This document shows, one piece after another, positions 26,721-34,827 of a stretch of 64,000 nucleotides of DNA. Source of the DNA: CBDIBC01 sp965276635 (GTDB lineage Bacteria > Actinomycetota > Acidimicrobiia > Acidimicrobiales > Palsa-688); assembly GCA_965276635.1 (NCBI GenBank), contig CBDIBC010000004.1:682001-746000 (forward strand). The letters run 5' to 3'. The notes beneath the pieces were generated by a model. It had not been told where the DNA came from, did not search any database, and saw only the letters and a program-made list of their open reading frames with translations. Made by a program: the position numbers and the translations under genes. Numbering within the stretch: the first letter of the stretch is position 1; every line of letters begins with the position of its first letter.

Positions 26721-26769
26721 GATCGATTGTGTTCACTTTGGTACCTCCTCGTGACACAAATCGCACACA
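26721..26769. promoter_or_regulatory. AT-richer dyad-like element, copy 2
   Basis: gatcgattgtgttca at 26721-26735 and cacaaatcgcacaca at 26755-26769 resemble the element at 22037-22090. It lies in the gap after the DUF6941 gene, about 30 nt ahead of the next gene's start codon, in the -35/upstream region of its promoter. Confidence 0.4.
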
Positions 26770-26786
26770 CTCCCGGGCTGAACCGC

Positions 26787-26792
26787 TAGATT
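26787..26792 (+). promoter_or_regulatory. Probable -10 element for the leaderless 123-aa gene
   Basis: TAGATT lies 7 nt before GTG 26800, with no room for a Shine-Dalgarno sequence. Confidence 0.5.
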
Positions 26793-26799
26793 CGTCACT

Positions 26800-27171
26800 G
26801 TGACAGAAACAGGGAAGGGGGAGGAGGGCGGCCAGGAGCAGCGGTGCGCATGGTGTGGCCGGCGATTCGAGCCCGCAGGCGGCCCAGGCCGGCCCCGGCG
26901 GTACTGCAAGCGGTCCTGCCGGCAACGAGACTTCGAGGCCCGCCGGCGGGTACGGCTCGACGGGTTGGCCGACGACGAGCTGGTCGTGACCCGCCAGGCG
27001 CTCAGTCGGCTCGACGACCTGGTCTACATGCTGGCTTGCGCCGTGGAAGACGTCGAGCGCGACCTCGCCGGCGACGACGTGGCCCGCAACCTGGCCTGGC
27101 TGCTCGACGCCGCCCGACCACTGGCTGCGGCGGGCAAGGACGGCTCAGTGCTCCACGTCGACGGCCGGTGA
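26800..27171 (+). CDS. Zinc-finger hypothetical protein
   Basis: 123 residues from GTG 26800. The N-terminus has CAWCGRRFE then RRYCKRSC, four cysteines spaced as in a small treble-clef or zinc ribbon, with many basic residues between them. The remainder is predicted helical, with no known domain (LSRLDDLVYMLACAVEDVE onward). The basic zinc motif could bind nucleic acid, by inference only. The mRNA appears leaderless and there is a dyad-like element just upstream. Confidence 0.7.
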   Translation: MTETGKGEEGGQEQRCAWCGRRFEPAGGPGRPRRYCKRSCRQRDFEARRRVRLDGLADDELVVTRQALSRLDDLVYMLACAVEDVERDLAGDDVARNLAWLLDAARPLAAAGKDGSVLHVDGR

Positions 27172-27259
27172 AGGGCACCGCTCCCGGCCCTCCGTTAATT
27201 GCAGATAACTGTGATTATCCGGACTTGATCTACCCGGGCACCGGGCGATCTCCGACCAC

Positions 27260-27265
27260 TAACCT
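27260..27265 (+). promoter_or_regulatory. Probable -10 element for the leaderless 121-aa gene
   Basis: TAACCT lies 8 nt before GTG 27274. An AT-rich segment with a gataa/ttatc dyad at about 27200-27220 lies upstream and could bind a regulator. Confidence 0.4.
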
Positions 27266-27273
27266 CACTCGCC

Positions 27274-27639
27274 GTGGGTCGCTTCCTCCACCACCTGCGC
27301 GGCATCGGCCGGCGCGAGGACGTCTACCTGGTGGATGTCACAGAGCACTGGAACGATGGCATCCACGCCTATTGGGCGTTCACCGAGGCCAGTTGGTACG
27401 AATGGGCGGCCGGCGGGGCGGGATCACCGCCGGCCTCGTTGCGCCGGGCCAGCCCTGACGACGCAGTGGGGGCCGACCCCACGGCCGACGAGCGGGTGCA
27501 GTACCTGATCGGCGGGGCGCTCGCCGACGGCGAGTTCGTGGGCCGGGGCCAGGCCGACCTCGAGCAATGGTTGGCTGGGCGGGTGCCCCTCGGCGTCCTC
27601 ACCACCGTCGAGAACACCAGCCCCTTCCGGCCCGACTGA
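27274..27639 (+). CDS. Hypothetical protein, 121 aa
   Basis: 121 residues, starting MGRFLHHLRGIGRREDVYLV, with no TM helix, signal peptide or recognised domain. It is rich in Trp and aromatic residues in the first half (HWNDGIHAYWAFTEASWYEW). The GTG start has a TANNNT element 8 nt upstream and no Shine-Dalgarno sequence. It is followed by the second copy of the 50-bp palindromic element. I cannot assign a function. Confidence 0.6.
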   Translation: MGRFLHHLRGIGRREDVYLVDVTEHWNDGIHAYWAFTEASWYEWAAGGAGSPPASLRRASPDDAVGADPTADERVQYLIGGALADGEFVGRGQADLEQWLAGRVPLGVLTTVENTSPFRPD

Positions 27640-27700
27640 TGCGCCGTGCCCGGCGGGCGCCCAACCCGCCGGCTGGTCGAGGTGGGCCCCGCCCCCGCCA

Positions 27701-27750
27701 ATCGTTCGCGCGCTTGCCCAGGAACGTTCGTGGGCAAACGCGCGAACGTT
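27701..27750. repeat. 50-bp palindromic repeat element, copy 2
   Basis: Arms of about 18 bp (left atcgttcgcgcgcttgccca, right tgggcaaacgcgcgaacgtt) are complementary with one mismatch and enclose a 10-nt centre. It is homologous to the element at 21026-21075. It lies between convergent genes (the 121-aa gene and the T7SS-locus membrane protein), so it may also serve as a two-way terminator. Confidence 0.8.
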
Positions 27751-27775
27751 GCCGGCGCCAACGCGCTCGCCGGTG

Positions 27776-28348
27776 TCAGCGACCGGCGCCGGTCGGCAGG
27801 GGCGCCGACGGGACCTTGACCGGTTGTACGGTCCCGTCCACGCCGGCGGCCCGGAACCACCCGCCGACGGCCCGACGCCACAACGGGCTCAGCGTCCACA
27901 CCGCTACCGACCGGTCGCAGCCGTCGAACCATTCGAGGCGGGCGCACGAGAACGGGGCAAGCTGGTTGGGGCGGTGGTAGGTGTAGGTGGCGCGAGCGAC
28001 GGCGTCCCTGCCTACTCGCGCGGTCGGCCGACCGGGGTGGCGAAGGGTGATCTCGCTCGGCGTGGATTCGAGGACGGGCAGCTCCCGGCGGGCCCGACGC
28101 ACGGCCCGAGCACCGCTGGCCACGGCCAGCAGGCCGCCGATCACCGCCGCAGCCGACAGCACCCCCCCAATGGCCAGCGTGGCGGCACCCGATCCCCCCG
28201 TGTGGCCGGTCCCGGTGGCGATAGCCACCGCGCCGGCGATGCCGAGCGCCATCAGCGGGACGCCCAGCAGCGCCACGAACCCGGCCGTGGCGTAGGCAAC
28301 CGGAGCGGCGAGGGCCAGGCGGACGTGTTCGCCGTCGCGCACGATCAC
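27776..28348 (-). CDS. Two-TM membrane protein downstream of the RHS gene (candidate immunity protein)
   Basis: 190 residues. Two hydrophobic helices (about 12-45 and 59-80) are followed by a basic loop and a C-terminal domain of about 100 residues, probably cytoplasmic. It starts 10 bp after the RHS stop on the same strand, the position where immunity genes of polymorphic toxins are usually found. The membrane location would suit protection against a membrane-acting toxin. Nothing in the sequence itself proves immunity; it could equally be an unrelated membrane protein. Confidence 0.6.
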   Translation of the reverse strand: MIVRDGEHVRLALAAPVAYATAGFVALLGVPLMALGIAGAVAIATGTGHTGGSGAATLAIGGVLSAAAVIGGLLAVASGARAVRRARRELPVLESTPSEITLRHPGRPTARVGRDAVARATYTYHRPNQLAPFSCARLEWFDGCDRSVAVWTLSPLWRRAVGGWFRAAGVDGTVQPVKVPSAPLPTGAGR

Positions 28349-28358
28349 GCCGAGGCGC

Positions 28359-31300
28359 TCACGGCCCGGCGACGGGACCGATGAAGCCCGGCGGTGGCAC
28401 CCAGGCCCGCACGGCGGCGTGGGGGGCGTTGAGCGGGTTCGGGGTCACCCCGGCCTCGGGCGCCGGCGCTACCGCGACGCCGATAGCGGGCGGGGTGACC
28501 CCGGCGGCCACGTTGGCCCGCGACGCCGTCTTCCCGCTGGCTGCGGGATCCAGTCGACCCATGCGGTTCTGCCACTGCCTGCTCCACGTGGTCGGGTCGT
28601 TGGCATCGGGGCTCTGCTTGCTGGTGGCCAGGTACTTGTTGAAGTTGCGTAGCTGGTTCGGCCTGAGCTCCTCGGTCCAGTGGGCCCCGTGCAGCACCCC
28701 GCCGGTGACCGCACCGATGCCCCCCGACTCCAGGTCGTCGATGGGGTGGAAGCCCTGCCCGGTGGCGTACTCGTCGAGGGCGGTGGACCCGCTGGCGCCC
28801 ACCCCGCCGTAGGCGGCGCCCAACCCGACACGGGAGGCCAGGCTCATCGGCGCCGGGATGACCGGGGCGAACGCCCCGACAGCCCCACCGACCGCGGTGT
28901 TCATGACCACCTCGCCCCAGTCGACGTGGCCGGTGCGGACGTAGCTGCTGACCGCGGTGGTGGCCCCGCTGAGGCCGCCGCCGATCAGCACGGGCGCAGC
29001 GAACGAGGCCAGGGCCACATCGCCCACGCCGCATGTGAGGACCCCCACCCCGACGATCACCACTACGGCGGCCGCGGTGACCAGGAGCTCCTTCATGTGC
29101 CCCTGGCGCCAGGCCTGCATCTGGGCGGCGGCCTCGTCGGCGGTGACCGGCTTCAGGCCGAGGGGGTCGAACCACTGCAGCGGCGAGTTGTGGGCGTAGA
29201 GGTAGCCGGCCGTCGGGCTCCCCGGCCAGCCCAGGTCACCGGGCAGCGGGTCGCGGCTCAAGAAGGCGTGGGTCGACGGGTCGTAGACCCGATGACGCAT
29301 CCACACCAGGTCGTCGGCCTGGAGCTCCCCCAGGAACCCCAGCCCGGCCCCCTCGGGCCGCCCAGGGGAAGCCGGACCGCCCCACACGGTTGGACCGCCG
29401 ACGCTGCCCTGCCAGTCGGCGCGCAGCCATCTGACATCACCCGCCGGCCCAGCGGCCAGGGGCATGCCGGGCAGGCCGACGACCTGGGTTTCGCCGATCC
29501 CCGACAGGGCGGGCCCGAGCGGGCCGTCGCACCAGGCCACCGCCTGGGCGCCGATGGCACGGGGCAGGCCGAGCGGGTCGTAGTCCACCGCCAGCGACGC
29601 CGATCCGGGGCCGTCGACCGCCACCAGGCGGTCCCCGTCGTCCCAGCGGTAGCGCACCGTGGATGCGTCGTCGTCGCCGTCGCGCTCGGCGATACGGCGG
29701 CCGCGGGCGTCGTGGTCGATGATCCGGGTGCCGGTATCGCTGTGCACCGCGACCAGCTGGTCGGCGGCGTCGTAGCGGAAGCGGCGATGCCCGTCCGGAC
29801 CGCGCTCGTCGGTCAGCCGCCCGCGCTCGTCGTACGCCCACGTCCAAGTGCCATCCGGACCGTCGGCAACGACGAGCTGCCCGGCGGCGTCGTATGCGTA
29901 GCGCTGCTCGCCGTCGCCCACGACCGAGATAAGCCGGCCGTGGTTGTCGTAGTCCATGTCGACGTGGGTGACGGTGGCGCCGGTGCGTTCTTCGTAGCGG
30001 ACGACCGCCCCGGCCGCGTTGCGGGCCCACAGCCGGGCGAAGCCGTCGGCGGTGACAGCGGTGACCCGCCCGTCGCCGTCGCGCTCGATGCGCAGCGGCG
30101 CCAGTCCCTCGGTGGCCAGGGCCACGGGACGGTCGTCGGCGTCGACGGTCGTCACCGTGCGCCGTCCGTCCTGGGTGGTGACGATCGTACGGGCGTCGTC
30201 GTCGTAGGACCAGGTGGTCAGCGCGCCGGCCCGGTCGACCTCGGTGATCCGGCCGAGACCGTCGAAATCCAACTGGAGTGCCTGACCGGCCATGTTGCGA
30301 AGCCCGACCCGGCGACCCGATGTGTCCCGTTCCACCGCCAACATCAGCCGCCCGTCGACCGTCACCGCTTCGATGTCGTCGGCCGCGCTCCAGCGGTAGG
30401 TGCGGCGGGCCCCGTCCGGGGTGGTCTGCTCCACCACCCGCCCGGCGGCGTCCAGCGTCATGGCGCTGCGCCGGCCCAGCGGGTCGACCGTGGCGGTGGG
30501 GCGGCCGCACGCGTCCCGCTCGGTGACCCAGCGCCCGCCGTCGGGCCCGGTCACCGCCGTGACCACGCCGCGCTCGTCGTGGTCGAAGCGGGTGACGGCG
30601 CCCAGCCGGTCGGTCACCGCGGTGAGCAGGCCTCGCTGGTCGTAGGTGTAGCCGGTGTGGGCGTCACCGCTGCGCTCCTCGACCAGGCGGCCGATGGCGT
30701 CGAAGCGGTACTCGGTGCGGATCCCGCCGTCGTGACGGGCGGCCAGGCGCCCGTCGCTCCCCCACTCCTGGCGCACCATCGAGCCGCCGGCGCTGGTGGC
30801 CTCCGTGACGTTCCCGTCGGCGTCGTAGCCGACCCGGATCGAGCCGGTGGGCCCGTCGGTCCGCACCGGGCGCCCGGCCCGGTCGTAGTGCCACTGCCAC
30901 ATGGTCCCGTCCGGTCGCGACAGCGTCTCCAGGCGACCCGCCGGTGTGTAGGTGCAGCGGCTGACGGCCCGGCCGTCGACGCGCGCTTCCACGGGGCGGC
31001 CGGACTCGTCGCGGACGATCTGGCAGGACGAGTCCTGCTCGGCGCACACGCCGCCGAGGAAGCGCCCGGCCGGATCCCATGTCAGCGCCAGGCTGGGTCC
31101 GCCCGGCGTGGTGACGGCCGTCTGGCGGCCCATGGCGTCGAAGGTGGACTCGGCGCGCCGACCGAGCGGGTCGCCGAAGCCGGAGGACCATCCCTGCTCG
31201 GACCAGCCGACGGGCCAGACGGCGCCGGTCGGGTCGGTGACGCCGCGGAGCCGGCCGACGTCGTCGAAGTCGTAGGCCCACTGGCCGCCGCCCGGTGTGT

Positions 31301-33188
31301 GCATGGCCGTCGCCCGCCCGAGCCCGTCCCACTCCACGGTGGTCTCCGCCCCGGAGGGATCGGTCACCGAGACCAGCTGGCCGTGCGGGCCGTAGCGGGC
31401 CTGCACGGTGGCGCCCAGGAAGTCCCGACTGGCCACCACCCGCCCGGCCGGGCTGCGGGTCAGCTCCCAGCGATCACCCGCATGGCTGATGCGGGCCAGC
31501 AACCGGCCGGCGCCGTCGACCTCGCGTGCCTCCCGGGCGCCCGACGCCGACACCTGCTCGATGACGCTGCCGTCGGGTGCGTGACGGAAGCGGGTCACCG
31601 CGCCCTCGCCGTCGGTGGTGGCCACGGCCAGGCCATCGGCATCGCGTCCGAAGCCGACCCGGACGCCGTCGCTGTCGGTGGCGGCCGTGATCATGCCGTC
31701 GACCAGCTCGAAGCGAGTCTCGGCGCCCAGCGGCTCACGGATCAGCGTCGGGAGGGCGCCGTCGCCGTCGTAGCGGTACTCGGTCCACCGGCCGCTCGGA
31801 TCGGTCACCCGCACCAGTCGGCCGGCCGCGTCGAAGGTGCGCTCGATCACCCCGCCGGCCGGGTCCACCTCGACGACACAGTTGCCGGTCTGGTCAAAGG
31901 TGCGGCGGGTAGTGCCACCGTCGAAGCCCGAGATCTCGACCGGGTTCCCGTGCTCGTCGAAGCGCCGCGTCGAGCGGGTCCCGTCGGCCAGCTGCATCTC
32001 GACCAGGCGGCCGGCGTGATCGTGGCGGAACAGGGTCGTCGGGCCGCCGTCGTCGTCGCCCACCACCAGGGTCGAGGGCGCCAGGTAGCGATACCGGGTC
32101 AGCCGGCCGAACGGCGATTCCTGGCTGAGCACCCGTCCGTCGTCGTCGTAGGTGTTGCGCACCAGCCGGACGCCGTCGGCGTCGTGCAGCTCGAGGATGC
32201 GTCCACCGCGATCGACGGCGAGCCGCTGCTCCCCCGCCGGCCGGTCCACCCCGACGAGGTCGTCACCGTCGTAGCGGTACGACACGCGGCGGCCGTCGCT
32301 GGATGTGACCTGCACGATCTGCGAGCCGTCCCAGTCGATGCGCAGGTGGCGACCCCCCTCGTGGGCCAGGCCGACCAGGCGGCCGTCGTCGTCGTGGCTG
32401 ACGGCCGTCGTCGCGCCGAAGGGGTCGTCGATGCGCCACAGGCGCCCACCGGCGTCGAAGTGCCAGTGCATTCCGGGGAACCGCCCGCCCCAACGCCAGC
32501 GCAGCACGAACCCGTCGCCAGCGGTGTCCAGCTCGGCCTCCATGGCCGGGTGGCGCAGGAACCCGTCGCCGGCGCGGACGAACGGCGCCGTCTGCCCGTC
32601 GGGACCGGCGTAGATGACCTGGTCGGCGCCGATCTCCAAACGGGTGGACGCCCAGCTGTACCACCCGCGGCCGATGCCCTCGTGGCGCACGAAGCGGGAG
32701 CTGTGGGTCCGGGTCCACTGCAGCGTCCGGAGGCGATCGGGCATGACCAGATCGGCTTCGATCTCCAAGAAGTGCCCGGTGGCGGTGCTGACCGGGTCGT
32801 CGCTCCAGCCCGAGTACATGGTGGCGCCCTGGTAGACGGGCTCGTCGGCGGTGATGGCTCCTGGTGCGGTGGCGGAGATGCCGGCGTCGTGCAGGGCGTT
32901 GGCGATGGCCGGGTTCGACAGCTGTGTCGCCCCGGCGGCCACGAACGCCTGACGGATGCCGTCGATCCACCGCTCGTCGGTCTGGTTGTCGGTGACCAAC
33001 TGGCGGACCTGGCCGACGGCGGCGCCGTCGCCTCCTACCCGGAAGCGACTGTCACACGGCGCCTGCAGGAACGCCTCGATCGTCGAGGTGGCCTGCGACA
33101 GGCCGGTGGCCAGCCGTCCGGTGGCGTTGCCGGCGTCGGTGACGAAGGTCTCCAGGTTGGCCGGGACGGCCGAGCTCGTTCCGCTCAT
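28359..33188 (-). CDS. RHS-repeat protein, putative polymorphic toxin or T7SS effector
   Basis: 1609 residues. Residues 1-125 form an Ala/Thr-rich, helical region that could carry the export signal. A DUF6531-like region starts near 129 (DDPVSTATGHFLEIEADLVM), followed by dozens of YD/RHS repeats with motifs such as YRYDGDGALPT and GRLVEERSG. The RHS-core ending, YLYAHNSPLQWFDPLGL, lies near 1325-1340. The repeats would form a large beta-cage around the C-terminal about 265 residues: a hydrophobic stretch (about 1360-1400) and then an unrecognised domain. The ATG overlaps the stop of the 317-aa gene upstream by 4 nt. No secretion partner other than the T7SS genes is near. Confidence 0.85.
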   Translation of the reverse strand: MSGTSSAVPANLETFVTDAGNATGRLATGLSQATSTIEAFLQAPCDSRFRVGGDGAAVGQVRQLVTDNQTDERWIDGIRQAFVAAGATQLSNPAIANALHDAGISATAPGAITADEPVYQGATMYSGWSDDPVSTATGHFLEIEADLVMPDRLRTLQWTRTHSSRFVRHEGIGRGWYSWASTRLEIGADQVIYAGPDGQTAPFVRAGDGFLRHPAMEAELDTAGDGFVLRWRWGGRFPGMHWHFDAGGRLWRIDDPFGATTAVSHDDDGRLVGLAHEGGRHLRIDWDGSQIVQVTSSDGRRVSYRYDGDDLVGVDRPAGEQRLAVDRGGRILELHDADGVRLVRNTYDDDGRVLSQESPFGRLTRYRYLAPSTLVVGDDDGGPTTLFRHDHAGRLVEMQLADGTRSTRRFDEHGNPVEISGFDGGTTRRTFDQTGNCVVEVDPAGGVIERTFDAAGRLVRVTDPSGRWTEYRYDGDGALPTLIREPLGAETRFELVDGMITAATDSDGVRVGFGRDADGLAVATTDGEGAVTRFRHAPDGSVIEQVSASGAREAREVDGAGRLLARISHAGDRWELTRSPAGRVVASRDFLGATVQARYGPHGQLVSVTDPSGAETTVEWDGLGRATAMHTPGGGQWAYDFDDVGRLRGVTDPTGAVWPVGWSEQGWSSGFGDPLGRRAESTFDAMGRQTAVTTPGGPSLALTWDPAGRFLGGVCAEQDSSCQIVRDESGRPVEARVDGRAVSRCTYTPAGRLETLSRPDGTMWQWHYDRAGRPVRTDGPTGSIRVGYDADGNVTEATSAGGSMVRQEWGSDGRLAARHDGGIRTEYRFDAIGRLVEERSGDAHTGYTYDQRGLLTAVTDRLGAVTRFDHDERGVVTAVTGPDGGRWVTERDACGRPTATVDPLGRRSAMTLDAAGRVVEQTTPDGARRTYRWSAADDIEAVTVDGRLMLAVERDTSGRRVGLRNMAGQALQLDFDGLGRITEVDRAGALTTWSYDDDARTIVTTQDGRRTVTTVDADDRPVALATEGLAPLRIERDGDGRVTAVTADGFARLWARNAAGAVVRYEERTGATVTHVDMDYDNHGRLISVVGDGEQRYAYDAAGQLVVADGPDGTWTWAYDERGRLTDERGPDGHRRFRYDAADQLVAVHSDTGTRIIDHDARGRRIAERDGDDDASTVRYRWDDGDRLVAVDGPGSASLAVDYDPLGLPRAIGAQAVAWCDGPLGPALSGIGETQVVGLPGMPLAAGPAGDVRWLRADWQGSVGGPTVWGGPASPGRPEGAGLGFLGELQADDLVWMRHRVYDPSTHAFLSRDPLPGDLGWPGSPTAGYLYAHNSPLQWFDPLGLKPVTADEAAAQMQAWRQGHMKELLVTAAAVVVIVGVGVLTCGVGDVALASFAAPVLIGGGLSGATTAVSSYVRTGHVDWGEVVMNTAVGGAVGAFAPVIPAPMSLASRVGLGAAYGGVGASGSTALDEYATGQGFHPIDDLESGGIGAVTGGVLHGAHWTEELRPNQLRNFNKYLATSKQSPDANDPTTWSRQWQNRMGRLDPAASGKTASRANVAAGVTPPAIGVAVAPAPEAGVTPNPLNAPHAAVRAWVPPPGFIGPVAGP

Positions 33189-34138
33189 CCGTCGAATTGT
33201 ACGCGCGTGGTCCCAACCGCGTAGATGGTCACCCGGTCCACCTCGCCGCTCGGGTGGAACGCCAGGCCGAGGGCAGACGGGTACCAGTGTTGGCCGTATC
33301 GCCGCTCCATGTCGGCGTCGAGCACGTCGGCGGCGGCTTCGCTGCCGATCAACCGCCGGCATGCGGCTCGGGTGATGTCGAGCCCTCGCTGGCGATCGTC
33401 CCGCACTCCGGCGGTGGACAGGTGGACGGCGAGGCGGGGCCGCTCATCCGCCGGGGGGCCAGCCCGGGTGGCGGCGGCCTGCACCAGATCGCCCGCCCAC
33501 ACCGACGCGTGCAGGCCGGTGGCGGCCACTGCTGCCAGCACCGCGCCGCCGCCGAGCCCGCAACGGGCCGCCGCCCGGCTCAGCGCGCCGTGCCCGGCAC
33601 CGGGGCGGGGGCGGGCGTAGGTGCGCAGCTCGACGGCTCCCTTCTCCCCCACCCGAACGGCGGCCAGGCGAGCATCGGCGAGCCCGTCGGCGACGACCGC
33701 CTGCGCCGCGGGCGCGTGCTCGGGCCACCGGCGACAGAGCGCGGCCGCGTCCGCCCCGCCCGGGACAGTGAGGCTGGCGTAGAGCTTGACGACGCCGGGC
33801 CCGACGCCCAGCCACAGGCCGAACGCGGTGGCCGGGGGCACGCCATCGGGGTCGTCGAAGACGGCGGTCACCAATCGGTCGAGGGGCTCCGGCGCCGGGC
33901 GCGCCAGCCGGGCGGCGGCCTGGCGGGCCACGGTGGCGACGGCGGCCAGCGACTCGGCGAACCCGGCGGCGGTGTGGCGGTAGTCCACCGTGGCCCGTAG
34001 CACCGGCACGCCGCCGGCCCGGCAGGTGACGTTGTGCTCCACCGGCGGGCCCCCGCCGGTGAGGGGACTCGGGCCGCTCGGCGGCCACGGCACCCCGCCA
34101 GGGAGCCGGGCCGCCGGTCCCGCGTCTCGTGGCCCCAT
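33185..34138 (-). CDS. Hypothetical protein translationally coupled to the RHS gene
   Basis: 317 residues from ATG 34138. No TM helix or signal peptide; mixed alpha/beta composition with segments such as TAFGLWLGVGPGVVKLYASL and VDRVTIYAVGTTRVQF near the C-terminus. Its stop overlaps the RHS start (ATGA), so the ribosome can pass directly to the effector. That suggests a chaperone, adaptor or modifier for the RHS protein. TACCGT lies 7 nt before the ATG. GTG at about 34042 is an alternative start, which would remove a Pro/Gly-rich leader. Confidence 0.6.
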   Translation of the reverse strand: MGPRDAGPAARLPGGVPWPPSGPSPLTGGGPPVEHNVTCRAGGVPVLRATVDYRHTAAGFAESLAAVATVARQAAARLARPAPEPLDRLVTAVFDDPDGVPPATAFGLWLGVGPGVVKLYASLTVPGGADAAALCRRWPEHAPAAQAVVADGLADARLAAVRVGEKGAVELRTYARPRPGAGHGALSRAAARCGLGGGAVLAAVAATGLHASVWAGDLVQAAATRAGPPADERPRLAVHLSTAGVRDDRQRGLDITRAACRRLIGSEAAADVLDADMERRYGQHWYPSALGLAFHPSGEVDRVTIYAVGTTRVQFDG

Positions 34139-34145
34139 GGCGCCC

Positions 34146-34155
34146 ACGGTATGAT
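34146..34155. promoter_or_regulatory. Overlapping divergent -10 elements for the RHS operon and the WXG100-like gene
   Basis: On the minus strand TACCGT (34146-34151) is 7 nt before ATG 34138. On the plus strand TATGAT (34150-34155), a consensus -10, lies 37 nt before ATG 34192. The two overlap by two bases, so the promoters may compete. Confidence 0.45.
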
Positions 34156-34191
34156 CGCCACCGTCCCTTCGCCTGCGGAAGAGAAGGCACC

Positions 34192-34665
34192 ATGACGACA
34201 TCGCCGGAACAGGTGAGCTTTCCCTTTGCCCAGGCCCTGCCGGCGGCGGCGGCGCTCTGGAAGCTGGCCCAGTCGATCATCAACGACGTGGAGCCCGCCC
34301 GCCAGAAGGCGGCGGCCACGGCTGAGACGCAGTTCAGCGGGACCTACGCCGACCAGTTCGCCCAGCGCATGAAGACGTCGGCGACCAACGCCGGGAACAC
34401 CGCCCAGGATCTCGAGCAGCTGGCCAGGAACATCGCCCAGGCCTGGAGCGACGCCAGCCACCAACAGCAGGTCTACAACTACTTCGCCATGGTGAAAGAC
34501 AAGCGCGACCACCAGAGCACGCTCTCCAAGGTCGGCGACTGGATCAGCGGCGACCATGAGAATTACGGCTCCCAGCCGCCACCGCCCGCCGTGCCCCAAC
34601 CTCCGGACTTCTCGCCCACCACCGTTCCCCTGGCCACCGTGCCCGGAGAGTCCATCTGCGCTTGA
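34192..34665 (+). CDS. WXG100-like protein with a proline-rich tail
   Basis: 157 residues. Residues 1-105 are predicted to form the ESX-type helical hairpin; the turn reads FSG (about 48-50) instead of WXG. Conserved-looking Trp residues flank it (LWKLAQ, AWSDAS). The tail from about 118 is Pro-rich (PPPPAVPQPPDFSP). Such proteins are T7SS substrates or partners that bind the EccC ATPase. gaagag lies about 10 nt before the ATG. It is divergent from the RHS operon and convergent with the ATPase gene. Confidence 0.7.
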   Translation: MTTSPEQVSFPFAQALPAAAALWKLAQSIINDVEPARQKAAATAETQFSGTYADQFAQRMKTSATNAGNTAQDLEQLARNIAQAWSDASHQQQVYNYFAMVKDKRDHQSTLSKVGDWISGDHENYGSQPPPPAVPQPPDFSPTTVPLATVPGESICA

Positions 34666-34827
34666 CCGCTCTTCTGGGAGCGCGGCGATCTTGAAGCTCT
34701 CGTCCGTCTCGCATTCCGTGGTGACGTCGTAACCAAAGGTGAGAAATAGCCCGATTGGACCATGGCCGTCCTCTCACACTTCGTTTAGGTTGCGACACAG
34801 GTCGCCGGTTGGGCGGCTTCGGCGAGG

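Noticed and set aside
28680..33224. A plus-strand open frame of over 1500 codons
   Set aside because: It is exactly antisense to the RHS gene. In GC-rich DNA with strong third-position bias the opposite frame stays open; the translation is Gly/Arg/His/Pro-rich with no motifs.
34563..34827. Short minus-strand frame starting MVQSGYFSPLV in the gap between the WXG100-like and ATPase genes
   Set aside because: It runs antisense into the WXG100-like gene and has no Shine-Dalgarno or conserved motif; the gap is more simply a convergent intergenic region.
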